DNA from: Carnegiea gigantea | Taxonomy: Eukaryota > Streptophyta > Magnoliopsida > Caryophyllales > Cactaceae | NCBI GenBank assembly: GCA_029747015.1 | Contig: JAKOGI010000082.1 | Location: forward strand, 83,501-147,500 | Reading direction: 5' to 3' | DNA: 64,000 bases | In this document: piece by piece, positions 12,112 to 20,904 of the stretch | Position numbering within the stretch: position 1 is the stretch's first letter | Layout: every line of letters starts with the position of its first letter | The notes under the pieces: model-generated | The model's database searches: none | What the model was told of the DNA's origin: nothing | What the model saw: only the letters and a program-made list of their open reading frames with translations | Translations under genes and position numbers: made by a program

Positions 12112-13159
12112 TGTTGCTCTCTCTCTCTCTCTCTCTCTTTCTCTTGGTAGTTATATGGTTGATGGGAAGGAGAGAGAGAAGTGGATTAAGGGTGGTTTTG
12201 GAATAAGGTTCTAGTTCTAGATGCAACTCTTCTTGCTTCAATTATTTATTTTTTGGGGGTTAATAAAAGGAAAAGAGAGGACAGAGAGAGGAAAGAATCT
12301 TTTAACACGTCTTCTATGAATTCTGTGGGTTGTCCCCCCCTGGAAACGTACTTTAGAATCTGTCTTAAATGATTGGGGGTTTATGTCCTGTATAAGCTTC
12401 ATTAATTGCTCACCCAAAAATTACTCAAATTGGAAAATATCACATGAAAAAAAAATAAAAATTTGAAAAATCAAGCATAAATTAATGCTTTGGGATTTTT
12501 CAATATTAAAAATTACGTGATGGTTGACATTGATAAACAATTAGACATGTTAATTAATCAAATTCGCATTATATTTGACTAATAGTATGGCAATTCAAAA
12601 TGTTTTTTTTTTTACAAGAATAAACGGGTCAGCCTACAAGACCCCTATTATAAGATACCTAGCAGACCTTAATAGGTCAAGGAAGCGGATGTCAAGTCAA
12701 AGACAGAAGTCCAGACTCACAAGCCTCCAACACACAAAATTCCTGCACAAAGCAAAAATATGTGCTCCCAGGTTTGAACCGGGCGGGGAGGGAGGAAAGT
12801 GGGAGTTGTGAACACCTTGGTTTTGTTCAAATCTAGCGTGAACCATCATCTTATCGCATGATCCAACACATGTGAGACCATAACTTGAATATTGAGTTGT
12901 CTTGATTGATGGGAATCTCCTTATTATTACTCTTGATAATATTAATTTTTATACATCCCATGGAACATTTATGTGAGTCTTATGATGTCATTAAAATAAG
13001 ATCTTTCCATAATATTGAATATTTAGTATTTGCAAACTTTGAGAAATATAAACTATTTAATTATGACGTATGTGAGAACAAGCTTGTAATTATAAATTAA
13101 ATTATCATTTAAAATTAATTATTGATTTTCAAAACTGTCCCCCCCCCCAATATAAGGTT
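12112..13159. other. USP gene 2 promoter region and unassigned sequence
   Basis: The first part is the (CT)n-rich leader (12118-12139 on the plus strand) and promoter of the minus-strand USP gene. Further on there is a C8 run near 12335 and a stretch ending in GTGCTCCCAGGTTTGAACCGG (12764 onward), a wording common in degraded plant repeats. No gene is supported. A C10 run occurs at 13139-13148. Confidence 0.35.
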
Positions 13160-13380
13160 CGGGTCAAAATCTTATTAGCTATTATAAGCACGTTTTTCAT
13201 GACAATAGTATTACGAATCCACACTTCATAATATGACATATCTATTTTAAATTTACACAAAACTAAAATTAGATGACTTCAGCGCATAAACGGGCTTCTA
13301 AATTAGCATATGTCTATTTTGTGCTATGCAATTGTATGGCTGTAATAAATCAAAATAAGAGAATAACTAACATGAGAACC

Positions 13381-13388
13381 TATATAAA
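13381..13388 (+). promoter_or_regulatory. Probable TATA box of the PMEI-less gene
   Basis: TATATAAA, 166 bp before the ATG at 13547. The duplicate gene has TATAAATA in the homologous place (17128-17135). Confidence 0.5.
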
Positions 13389-13546
13389 GAAACTCGAAAT
13401 TTTATTCAAACTAAAAAAAAAAGGCAAAAAAAAATCTCTCACCCAAAAAAGAAAAGAAAACCTCACTAATTAATCAATCTTCCTTTCTCTTGGAAATTCA
13501 CCCCCAAAAAAGCCCCAAAAAAAAAGAGAAAAAAAATTATCCAAAA

Positions 13547-14020
13547 ATGAAGCAAATATTCAACTTGTTCCTAATCTCATCCCTCTTTCTCTCCTTCATC
13601 ACCCATATCCAATCCACCTCACTGGATTCAATCAATCAATCATTGCAATCATCGGAAGGGGGACAAGGGGAAGAGAATACTGATGCAGCTGATCCCATGG
13701 ACCCTGCCGCACCCAATGGCGCCCCCTTCGCCATGCCCGATGCGGACGGCGACGACAACGTTCTTACTCCGGCGACCCTCCTACGCATCCCGGAAGTTGA
13801 CGCCCGAGACGCCCCCCTCGCCCCTAGTCTCAGCCCCATGTCCAACCTCTTTGGCTTGCTTTCTCCCGGACCCACACCCGAACCCAAACCCGCATCCGGA
13901 CCCGCACCCGAACCCAAACCCGCATCCGGACCCGCACTTGAACCCGCGTCCGCACCTGACTCCGACTCTGAATCCGAATCCAAATTCGAACCCGACTTGA
14001 ACCGAAAACTCAAACAATAA
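13547..14020 (+). CDS. Secreted acidic/proline-rich protein, PMEI-like paralogue lacking the PMEI domain
   Basis: Single-exon gene of 157 aa. Residues 1-23 form a signal peptide (MKQIFNLFLISSLFLSFITH followed by IQS). A linker at residues 48-86 is nearly identical to the intact paralogue at 17270-18127 (AMPDADGDDNVLTPATLL in both). After residue 107 the paralogue continues into a PMEI domain. Here the frame instead runs into PEPKPASGPA repeats (residues 111-130), an ASAPDSDSESES acidic patch and a basic end (LNRKLKQ). The protein has no cysteine, so none of the PMEI disulfides can form. The chosen ATG is the one matching the paralogue; an in-frame ATG 57 bp upstream adds a lysine-rich leader that would spoil the signal peptide. 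It could be a cell-wall or arabinogalactan-like peptide or a decaying duplicate that is still open. Confidence 0.6.
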   Translation: MKQIFNLFLISSLFLSFITHIQSTSLDSINQSLQSSEGGQGEENTDAADPMDPAAPNGAPFAMPDADGDDNVLTPATLLRIPEVDARDAPLAPSLSPMSNLFGLLSPGPTPEPKPASGPAPEPKPASGPALEPASAPDSDSESESKFEPDLNRKLKQ

Positions 14021-15277
14021 TGACGGCTCCTTATACTTATTGTTAACCAGCTAGTGTTTTGGCGACCCGTGCAATGTATTGGAATACTTTGAAGTTTGTT
14101 TTCATTAGTCACCACAAATACAATGTGTTGAAATCTCTACGAATTAAAGGTGGATTATTATTATTGTACTAAATATGAAAAAAATACTATGACAAGTGTA
14201 TGTACTATGGTAATTTTTCAACATTAATTATAAGTACTGGTCCATTAAAAGTATCAATGAAAACTTTGTGGTAATATATATTATACACCTGAGAATATGT
14301 ACTCTCACTTATCACATATACATATTTTTTCAACGTGTATTTGTCATGTAGACAATTTTTATTATGTGAAGCTGATGTGTTCTGTGAGAGTATATACTCT
14401 TAAGAGTATGATATAGGCTTTGAAACTTTGTTGGAAAAAACTCGTGAAATGGTCTTATATGAAAATCATAAATATAAGTTAACTTAGGTATCACAAACGC
14501 CTTTCATAAAAGAACCTAGCCTAGTAATTATTCTAAAGAACTATTATCATTTTACTCCTTGTGACTTTGGCAAATGTTTTCTACATTTCTATTTTTTTAA
14601 ATTATTGTTTATCTCCTTTCGCTTGGCCTCTAATGTTTTGGATTATTGTTTGCCTCCCTTTTCGCTTTTTTTTTTCGCTTGTGTGTTAAATAAATTGTAA
14701 CCGTAAATCTTACGAAAATGTCATTTAAATTTGTTGTTTGCTACTATTTGTTGTGTAAAGGGAATTTTGGCTAACTCGAAAAGTTAGAAGTGTACCCCCC
14801 AAAAAAAAATCCCAACATCATATGGGGGAATTTGTTCTGATAATCAACTTGATTATATCGAAATTAATAACAACTTTTTATTATGTTACATTACATCTAA
14901 GTAAGTTTCTCAAAAGCGTATTACCAATAATCTTCAAATTTTTCTAAAAACAATGTCTTCAATAATAATGGTCCATTATTTGTAGATCTTCAATTAAGAA
15001 GGAATGCTATATACTTTTAATTATGTATATGAAAACCACACACAAACTTCATTATATGGTCAACTATCAACACCCAACAATTAGACATTTTCCCCCCCCC
15101 CGATTATTCAGTTGACATGAGTCATAAAATAATAAAAGAAAAAATACAGCTAGCTACTATACAACCCCTCAACCAAAGCTTACGTAAGCAAGAAATTCTA
15201 GAGACTGCAAGTTCCAGATATGGGCATCGTTTCAGACAGCGACTTACTAATCAAGAAAAACCTATGATGAACAACTC
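14021..15277. other. AT-rich spacer after the PMEI-less gene
   Basis: No gene supported. A segment near 14330-14430 (GTATTTGTCATGTAGACAAT to AGAGTATGATATAGGCTTTG) resembles one at 58315-58412, so a shared interspersed repeat end is likely. A C10 run lies at 15092-15101. Confidence 0.35.
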
Positions 15278-15510
15278 TTAAGCTTGCTTTTTGTTTGTCA
15301 TATCCTTCCTTAGGCTTCTTGTAATTCTTCTAATTGCGAGGGTCTTACATCCGATGACATAAATACCAAGTTTTTCCCCTAAATCCAAAACTTCTTTTGC
15401 AATTTCAGTAGGAACAGGCGAATCTTGATCTGACTTGAAAATCTTGCTGCTACTCTTCTTACCTTTGCAGAAATCTTTACGTCTTTCACTTTTCTCGTGA
15501 ACTTGAAGAT
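15278..15510 (-). pseudogene. Unidentified basic protein fragment, copy 1
   Basis: Minus-strand open frame whose last part reads VLDLGEKLGIYVIGCKTLAI and then RRITRSLRKDMTNKKQA, stop. A shorter, diverged version occurs at 18545-18640 in the second duplication copy (CVIGNAIIAIRRITTSLRKK, one residue more, then stop). The conservation of two copies in the same frame suggests it was once coding. The wording loosely recalls the linker before the endonuclease of plant LINE-type proteins, but this is only a resemblance. The upstream part of the open frame looks non-coding. Confidence 0.35.
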
Positions 15511-15613
15511 CCATTTTAAGAAAACCACCAAAAGAACGAAACAAGCAGTCAACAGTTAGACATATAGCAAACCAAAATGTTGGAGTTGTGAAGGCTTTAA
15601 TAGTTTTATTCAA

Positions 15614-16058
15614 CTATTAAGTAACCATCATCTTATCAATTAGCACATGCTAACAACATGATCAATTATCAATTGATAGGATTTTCATTATGATTTTCTA
15701 TGATGTCAATTTTTATATATATGCCTCATTGAGTGTTGATATAAATCTAATATCTTCTTGCCTTGATCTTTTTTCACAATTCAAGTGTTTGTTTTTTACC
15801 TTTCATAAAGCTTTCTAGATGAGTCAGTCATGACACTATTATAAGATTTGTGACTAATATTGACTATATGCATACTTTGAGAAATAATATGTATTTTTAT
15901 TACAATCTACATGAATTTATTCTTTTTTTCCCCAATTGATACGTCAGCCTTCTTAAAAAAACTCATATCTTATGGGAACATCATATGTAGGAAAACGCAT
16001 GGAGAGGAGAATGGGGAATAATGGTTAAAAAAAAAAAAAAAAACTCCCACACATTTAG
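15614..16058. other. AT-rich spacer
   Basis: No gene or element recognised apart from an A run near 16028-16043 and the 8-bp direct repeat ACATTTAG that borders the next element. Confidence 0.3.
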
Positions 16059-16474
16059 GGCGTGTTCGGTAAAATTAGTTATTTTAGTAATAGTTAGCTG
16101 TTTTACTAGCTATTAGCAATTTTACTAGCGATTAGCTGTGATCCATTAGTAGTTAGTGGTTAACGGTTCAACTAGCGATTTAAACTGAATGCGTTTAGTA
16201 AATATAGCTATTAAAGTAGCAGATTTATATAAAAAGATTAAAAAAGACACAATAAATTAAGGTTTTTAGTAAATAAACAGAAGAATTTTGTAATTTACAA
16301 TGTAACCACTAGGTAGAAATTCTTAAAAGTTACTTTCATTAGCTTTTTAAAAATACTACGTAAACCTTTAATCACTACCTCATCCACTACTTAATCGAAC
16401 ACTTTTAGGTAGTGATTCACAATATTTTGACCATTACAAATCATTAATCTCTACTTCAACCTTTATTACCGAAC
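16059..16474. mobile_element. MITE-like element with GTGTTCGGTAA termini
   Basis: The left end carries GTGTTCGGTAAAATTAG and the right end TTATTACCGAACAC. The interior contains repeated TAGTTAGCTGTT / ACTAGCGATTAG words. ACATTTAG occurs on both sides (16051-16058 and 16475-16482). The 8-bp direct repeat would suggest hAT, but it overlaps the inverted repeat on the right, so the exact border is uncertain. Confidence 0.5.
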
Positions 16475-16567
16475 ACATTTAGTGCGATTTGAACCCACAC
16501 TCCCTTATTCAAATGGTTACAACAACAAGCTTACAATTATAAGCAAATCACCATTTATTACTTATTT

Positions 16568-16856
16568 AGGTCCTATTTGGTAAAATTAGTTATTAAGTTA
16601 GAGAATAATTGTTTAAGTAGCAGACAATTGCTCTAAAAAAGTTATTAGCAGATAGTTATTTAGATAAGCAATAAAGAAAATGTGTCATAAAAATTTAACT
16701 GTTGGTTTAGTTGATTAATGCTTGAGTGGCTAAACGCTACTTGAAAGCTAATCCCAACACTAAATTACAAAACAGTGAAAAAATGACTGATTCATATCTT
16801 TATTTGATCAAAACTCTGAACGTTACTCCAAACTCTACTTCTGAACATAGCCTAAA
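16568..16856. mobile_element. MITE-like element with GGTCCTATTTGGTAAAATTAG end
   Basis: Starts TTTAGGTCCTATTTGGTAAA and ends CTTCTGAACATAGCCTAAA, with inverted TTTAGG/CCTAAA outer bases. It is related in wording to the elements at 16059, 47630, 56249 and 56786. No clear target duplication. Confidence 0.4.
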
Positions 16857-17127
16857 TTTCATAACTATTGCCTTTTTTTTTTCCATTTAATTTCAAGTTT
16901 GCTACAAAATCTTGTTCGCTATTATAAGCACCTTTTTAATGACAAAAGCATTATGAATTTGCACCACTGTAATATTAGCAAATCTATTCTAAATTTCCGC
17001 GAAATTACAAGTAGATGATTTTTCACTCGTCTAATCGGATTTCTATATTTAGCATTTGTCTACCTTGTGCTATCTAATTGATTGGCTTATATTAAATCAA
17101 AATCAGAGAATAGCCGACATAAAAACC

Positions 17128-17135
17128 TATAAATA
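17128..17135 (+). promoter_or_regulatory. Probable TATA box of the PMEI-like gene
   Basis: TATAAATA, 142 bp before the ATG at 17270, matching the position of the TATA box in the duplicated gene. Confidence 0.5.
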
Positions 17136-17269
17136 AAATTGTAACCAAAAAACTTTCTCAAATTTAAAGAAGATAAAAAAAAAAAGAAATCAAACCCATA
17201 AAAGGAGTAAAAAAAAAAAAAAAAACCCCAAATTCTCCCAAACAAAGGAGACATTTTGCTAGAAAAAAG

Positions 17270-18127
17270 ATGAAGCAATTAATCATTTTTTTCCTGATCT
17301 CGTCACTCTTTCTTTCCTTCATCTCTCACGTGCAATCCACCTCGGGGAAAGAAGATGAAGCAGGTGATCCCATGGACCCTAGCGCACCCAATTCCGCCCC
17401 TTTCGCCATGCCCGATGCCGACGGCGACGATAACGTTCTTACTCCGGCGACCCTTCTGACTATCCCGGAGGCCGACGCCGGCGCAGGCGACGTCGACCTC
17501 CCCCCCGCTCTGAGCCCCACGTTCGACCCTTTTGCTCCCGGACCCTCGCCCGGATCCAGGTTCAACAACCCGAATGTGGTCAGGGCCTGCCAGGCTACCG
17601 ACAACCCGGTTCTGTGCGCCGAAACGCTCCGACCCTTCGTCGACAAGCAACCGGAGAAGGCCGGCGATAGTTTCTCTCTCCTCGAAATGGAGATTATGGC
17701 GACCCAAGAAGCCGCACAGCGTGCATTGTCGGCGTCGATAAACCCTAAAAACCCGGATGTGGATACCCTAAAACACTGCAAAGATGTCTACGTGGATGCG
17801 CTGAGCAATTTGAAGGAGGCATTGGAAGCGGTTCCGATGAAGGATTTTGGGAAGATGAAGGCGAAATTGAGCGCTGCAATGACGAATTTGGATACTTGTG
17901 AGGAAGGGTTTGAGGAGATCAATAAGGGTTCTCCAATGGAGAAATTTGGAGGGAAGTTGAATAAAATGGTTAGCAATTGTCTTTCCATGGTTGCCTCCAT
18001 CAAGGGGGTGAATGGTGAGGCTGAGGTTGAGGCTGTGGTTGAGGGCCCTGTGGCTCAGGGCCCACAAGCTGAGGGTCCGGCTGAGGGCCCTGAACCCGAG
18101 GCTGAGGGTCCGGCTGACGCAGAGTAA
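17270..18127 (+). CDS. Secreted PMEI/invertase-inhibitor domain protein with Gly-Pro-rich tail
   Basis: Single-exon gene, 285 aa. Residues 1-23 are a signal peptide (MKQLIIFFLISSLFLSFISH then VQS). An acidic, proline-containing linker runs to about residue 95. The PMEI domain covers roughly residues 100-247. It has the two N-terminal cysteines C107 and C116 in ACQATDNPVLCAETL, and then C170 (HCKDVY), C210 (LDTCEEGF) and C237, the expected pattern of two disulfides plus one free cysteine, with helical blocks between. The tail (residues 258-285) repeats AEGP and EGP units, as in arabinogalactan-like proteins. The family inhibits pectin methylesterases or invertases in the apoplast, and which target applies cannot be read from sequence. 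The ATG is the first in the transcript after the TATA box. The extra linker and tail make it longer than a typical inhibitor of about 170-200 aa. Confidence 0.85.
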   Translation: MKQLIIFFLISSLFLSFISHVQSTSGKEDEAGDPMDPSAPNSAPFAMPDADGDDNVLTPATLLTIPEADAGAGDVDLPPALSPTFDPFAPGPSPGSRFNNPNVVRACQATDNPVLCAETLRPFVDKQPEKAGDSFSLLEMEIMATQEAAQRALSASINPKNPDVDTLKHCKDVYVDALSNLKEALEAVPMKDFGKMKAKLSAAMTNLDTCEEGFEEINKGSPMEKFGGKLNKMVSNCLSMVASIKGVNGEAEVEAVVEGPVAQGPQAEGPAEGPEPEAEGPADAE

Positions 18128-18540
18128 TATTACTGTTGGTCAAGTTTGAATTCAAATCTTACTAATGGGTTGATATTTTTTAATTAGGCTCTGGTTATTG
18201 TTCAAAGTCGGGCGTTAATATTTACATGTTCATGTATTCTAACTTAAAATTGATAGTTTTGAGTATATGGAATTTTATGTTAAGTAATCTCACGTTAATA
18301 TTATCTACATCTTCCTTTACTGTGTTATTTTTATCGCCCCGATCATTTACCCAATATGGAAGTCAAGCCAACAAGGAAATACCAAAACAACTAACCGAGA
18401 AACACAGGTAAATAAATAAATAAGAGACCACTAAGCCGCAACAAGACTCATGGTAGATGAATTCGAAGAGCTCTGACACTTCAAGCAAATAATCCTAACT
18501 GTCCCCAAATAGTAGAGAACTCAATTGAAGTGAATTCTTC
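18128..18540. other. Spacer after PMEI-like gene
   Basis: AT-rich probable 3' UTR and flank. An open frame at 18226-18411 shows no family features and is not supported. Confidence 0.3.
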
Positions 18541-18660
18541 TAAATTGCATGTTTTCAAAGTTTCTTCCTTAAACTTGTTGTAATCCTTCTTATTGCTATA
18601 ATTGCATTCCCAATCACACAATCATCCAACGGCTTATCTAAATCATTTACATTTGATTAA
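18541..18660 (-). pseudogene. Unidentified basic protein fragment, copy 2
   Basis: The minus-strand frame reads DLDKPLDDCVIGNAIIAIRR and then ITTSLRKKL, stop, matching the end of the frame at 15278-15510. It is short and has no start of its own, so it is a remnant of the duplicated unit rather than a gene. Confidence 0.3.
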
Positions 18661-18752
18661 GTTTGCATTAATAATTGAACTTATTACTTAGAGTACAATC
18701 TTCTTTTTGATTTTTTCATATGTCTAATCATTTACATTTGAACCATAAGTTA

Positions 18753-18950
18753 GGATATGTTCTTTTCATGGGTAAGTTTCAAAATACCAATCTCAATTCA
18801 CTTCAACCCACTTCCACTATTTTTAACTAAGTTCAATTTATGACATAAAAAAACTTCAGTCTTCTTCAACCTACTTCAACTCACTTCAATCTACTTTAAC
18901 CCACTTCGCCCTTTTACCTAACCCAATTTACCAACGAAAAGAACAGACCC
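18753..18950. mobile_element. Tourist-like MITE, 198 bp, TTA target duplication
   Basis: Flanked by TTA (18750-18752 and 18951-18953). Starts GGATATGTTCTTTTCATGGG and ends CCAACGAAAAGAACAGACCC. The core is made of CTACTTCAACCCACTTCAAT-like decamer repeats, shared with 19258-19463 and 1-128. Confidence 0.7.
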
Positions 18951-18953
18951 TTA

Positions 18954-19257
18954 GTGTTATTGTTTGAGACTGGGGCTATAACGAAATTGAGTCGGCTGGT
19001 CGAGTCATTGCATTCAACTTAGTCAAAAGCTCGGTTCATGCTTGGGTCAAACCGAGTTCAAGCCCAACCCAAGTCAACTAGAAAGCATACCAAGCGGAGT
19101 CTGACCCTAGTAAGGCTCAACTCCGTTTAACTCGGTTTAGCACAATTAGCCTTTTTTCTTATGCTCCTGTGTGAAAAATATAAAATTATCATTAGAGTCA
19201 ACAAATTTTTTCTTCCAAATCTTGTTTCTTGAATCCGCATCAAAAACTTAAAATTTA
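18954..19257. other. Degraded repeat rich in CCGAGTT/GAGCTCGG words
   Basis: Text such as GGTCAAACCGAGTTCAAGCCC, and on the far side of the next MITE GACCGAGCTGCG to GACAGCTCTAATT (19580-19639), resembles the body and end of a hAT-like repeat. The MITE at 19258 seems to be inserted into it. Confidence 0.35.
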
Positions 19258-19463
19258 GGCCCTGTTCTTTTCATTTGTCAGTTCTAAAATACCAACTTCA
19301 ATCCACTTTAACCTACTTCAATCCACTTTCACTATTTTAACTAAATTTAATTTATCACATAAAAAAATTCAACCTTCTTCAACCTGTTTCAACCTACTTC
19401 AATCTATCTCAACCTATTTTACCTTTTGACCTACCCCAATTTACTTACGAAAAGAACCTGCCC
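19258..19463. mobile_element. Tourist-like MITE, 206 bp, TTA target duplication
   Basis: Flanked by TTA (19255-19257 and 19464-19466). Starts GGCCCTGTTCTTTTCATTTG and ends CTTACGAAAAGAACCTGCCC. It has the same decamer core as the element 300 bp to its left, so the two are close relatives. Confidence 0.7.
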
Positions 19464-19689
19464 TTAGTTTGGATTGAAACTTTGAATTTTGAATTTTTTT
19501 TTAAAAAACACAGAACACGGAGCCGAGATCTGAACGGTACAATGTGCACCCAAGCCGAGACCAGAGCCGAGCTTTTATCTGACCGAGCTGCGCTAAATCT
19601 AGCCGGCTTGAACTCAGCTTGGTAAGACAGCTCTAATTAAAACACACAAGGCGTCCTACTTGAGCGCCTTTTTTTAATATCTCAAAAGC

Positions 19690-20904
19690 AGTTTCAGCAG
19701 AAGAGCAGAAGCTCAAAACCCCTCCAGTTCTCCTCTCTCTCTCCTCCTACCATCCACATTTATTTGCCTCGGAAACTAGGGTTTCCTATTCGCCTGCATT
19801 GCTGCTTCCAGGAAACTATTTTAGCTCCCTTTCTTTGATTTCGCTTCTTTTCTCATGTCATTTGAGTATTTGCAATATAGAATTTGAACATGTACCTCTT
19901 TTTTTTTTTTTTTTTTGGGGGGGGGGGGTGTTTGGGGATGGGGGTAGAAGGGGTAGAATTGAATTGTTTTGTTGAGCTGGGCAGACCTTCATACCCATTA
20001 ACAATTTCTTTTGATTTGGGTGCGGTTTCAATGTCGGAGGTTGAGGGGTTTTTGGGGAAGAAAAGGGCAATTTGGAATTTTGGACTAGTACTTTTTCTTG
20101 TTTGTGTTGTTGAAACTTGGGGGTGGGCTGAAGAGTCACTGATAACGTGGTTGAATTGTTGGTAATCAATATATAATTCAGGAATGACTGATTTTCCTAG
20201 TTGATCCTGTTACCTTGATAAGTCAGTGCGGTCAAAATTGGAAAAGGTTGGTGATGAAGCATGCTCTGATGCTGGTATTTATATCAAGAGCTATGAATCC
20301 GCATTGTGCTCGACTCTGTTATATTGTAGCCTTGTAGGGATCAGGGAATAGGCAATGGAAGCCAAAGTGTTTCATTGTTTGTTGATATTAGATTTCACAT
20401 TTTCTGAGGGAAAGGGAATGCTATTTTCCTGCTTTTTAAAGATGAAGTTATTTCAGTGGCTGTTTAGGTTCATGTCAAACCTACTGCACTCAGGAAATGC
20501 ATTTGTTCGACTTTGACCCTTAGGGTGTTGATATCTAACCTTTCATCACAGTTTTTCTCAGCATTTTATTTAAGTGCAGATTTGTTATGCTTGGGTGCAT
20601 CATGGACTTGAACATCATATAATATTATAAATTTATAATGTGTATGGTTTTTGCTACGATATGCTGAATCTTTTGTATGTGCAGAAAAAAAAAATGTAAA
20701 TTTTTTTCTGCTGTCCCTCAACCTGTTGACTTTCTTGATTTCTGGCCTTTAGTAATGTTATATAATGAGTTTTTTTGACTTGCAAGTCTTGTTTGCTGAA
20801 TGCAGTTGTCTACTAGTGATATTTCAATGTGACTCACTGTTACTCTCGAGTCTGGGCTTATGAATGCTACCCTCTGGACTAAGTTGATGTACTAAACTCT
20901 GCAA
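19690..20904 (+). other. 5' leader and probable leader intron of the INO80B-like gene
   Basis: A pyrimidine-rich stretch with CTCTCTCTCCTCC near 19731-19750 and the plant-typical CTAGGGTTTCC near 19777 looks like a first, untranslated exon. An acceptor TGAATGCAG ends at 20805, so the coding exon probably begins at 20806 with about 100 nt of leader. A T18-G12 run at 19899-19928 lies within the intron. Confidence 0.45.

Larger units (their letters stand above)
13160..15365. repeat. Segmental duplication, copy 1 (PMEI-less gene side)
   Basis: Aligns by eye to 16900-18650. Shared parts include the upstream text (AAAATCTTATTAGCTATTATAAGCAC near 13168 versus a close match near 16907), the TATA region, the leader, the signal peptide and linker codons, and the downstream minus-strand frame ending in AIRRIT.SLRK. 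About 1.2 kb of extra sequence lies between the gene and the downstream frame in this copy. Confidence 0.65.
16900..18650. repeat. Segmental duplication, copy 2 (intact PMEI side)
   Basis: Homologous by eye to 13160-15365, from upstream sequence through promoter, gene and a downstream minus-strand frame. This copy is more compact and contains the full PMEI-domain gene. Confidence 0.65.

Noticed and set aside
13636..14115. 159-codon minus-strand frame and a 105-codon plus-strand alternative frame
   Set aside because: They mirror the proline-rich repeats of the 13547-14020 gene (Gly/Ser-rich and Pro/His-rich) and have no start conserved in the paralogue.
17303..18067. Minus-strand frames of 70-150 codons opposite the PMEI-like gene
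   Set aside because: Antisense shadows of a GC-rich single-exon gene with a clear signal peptide and PMEI cysteines on the plus strand.
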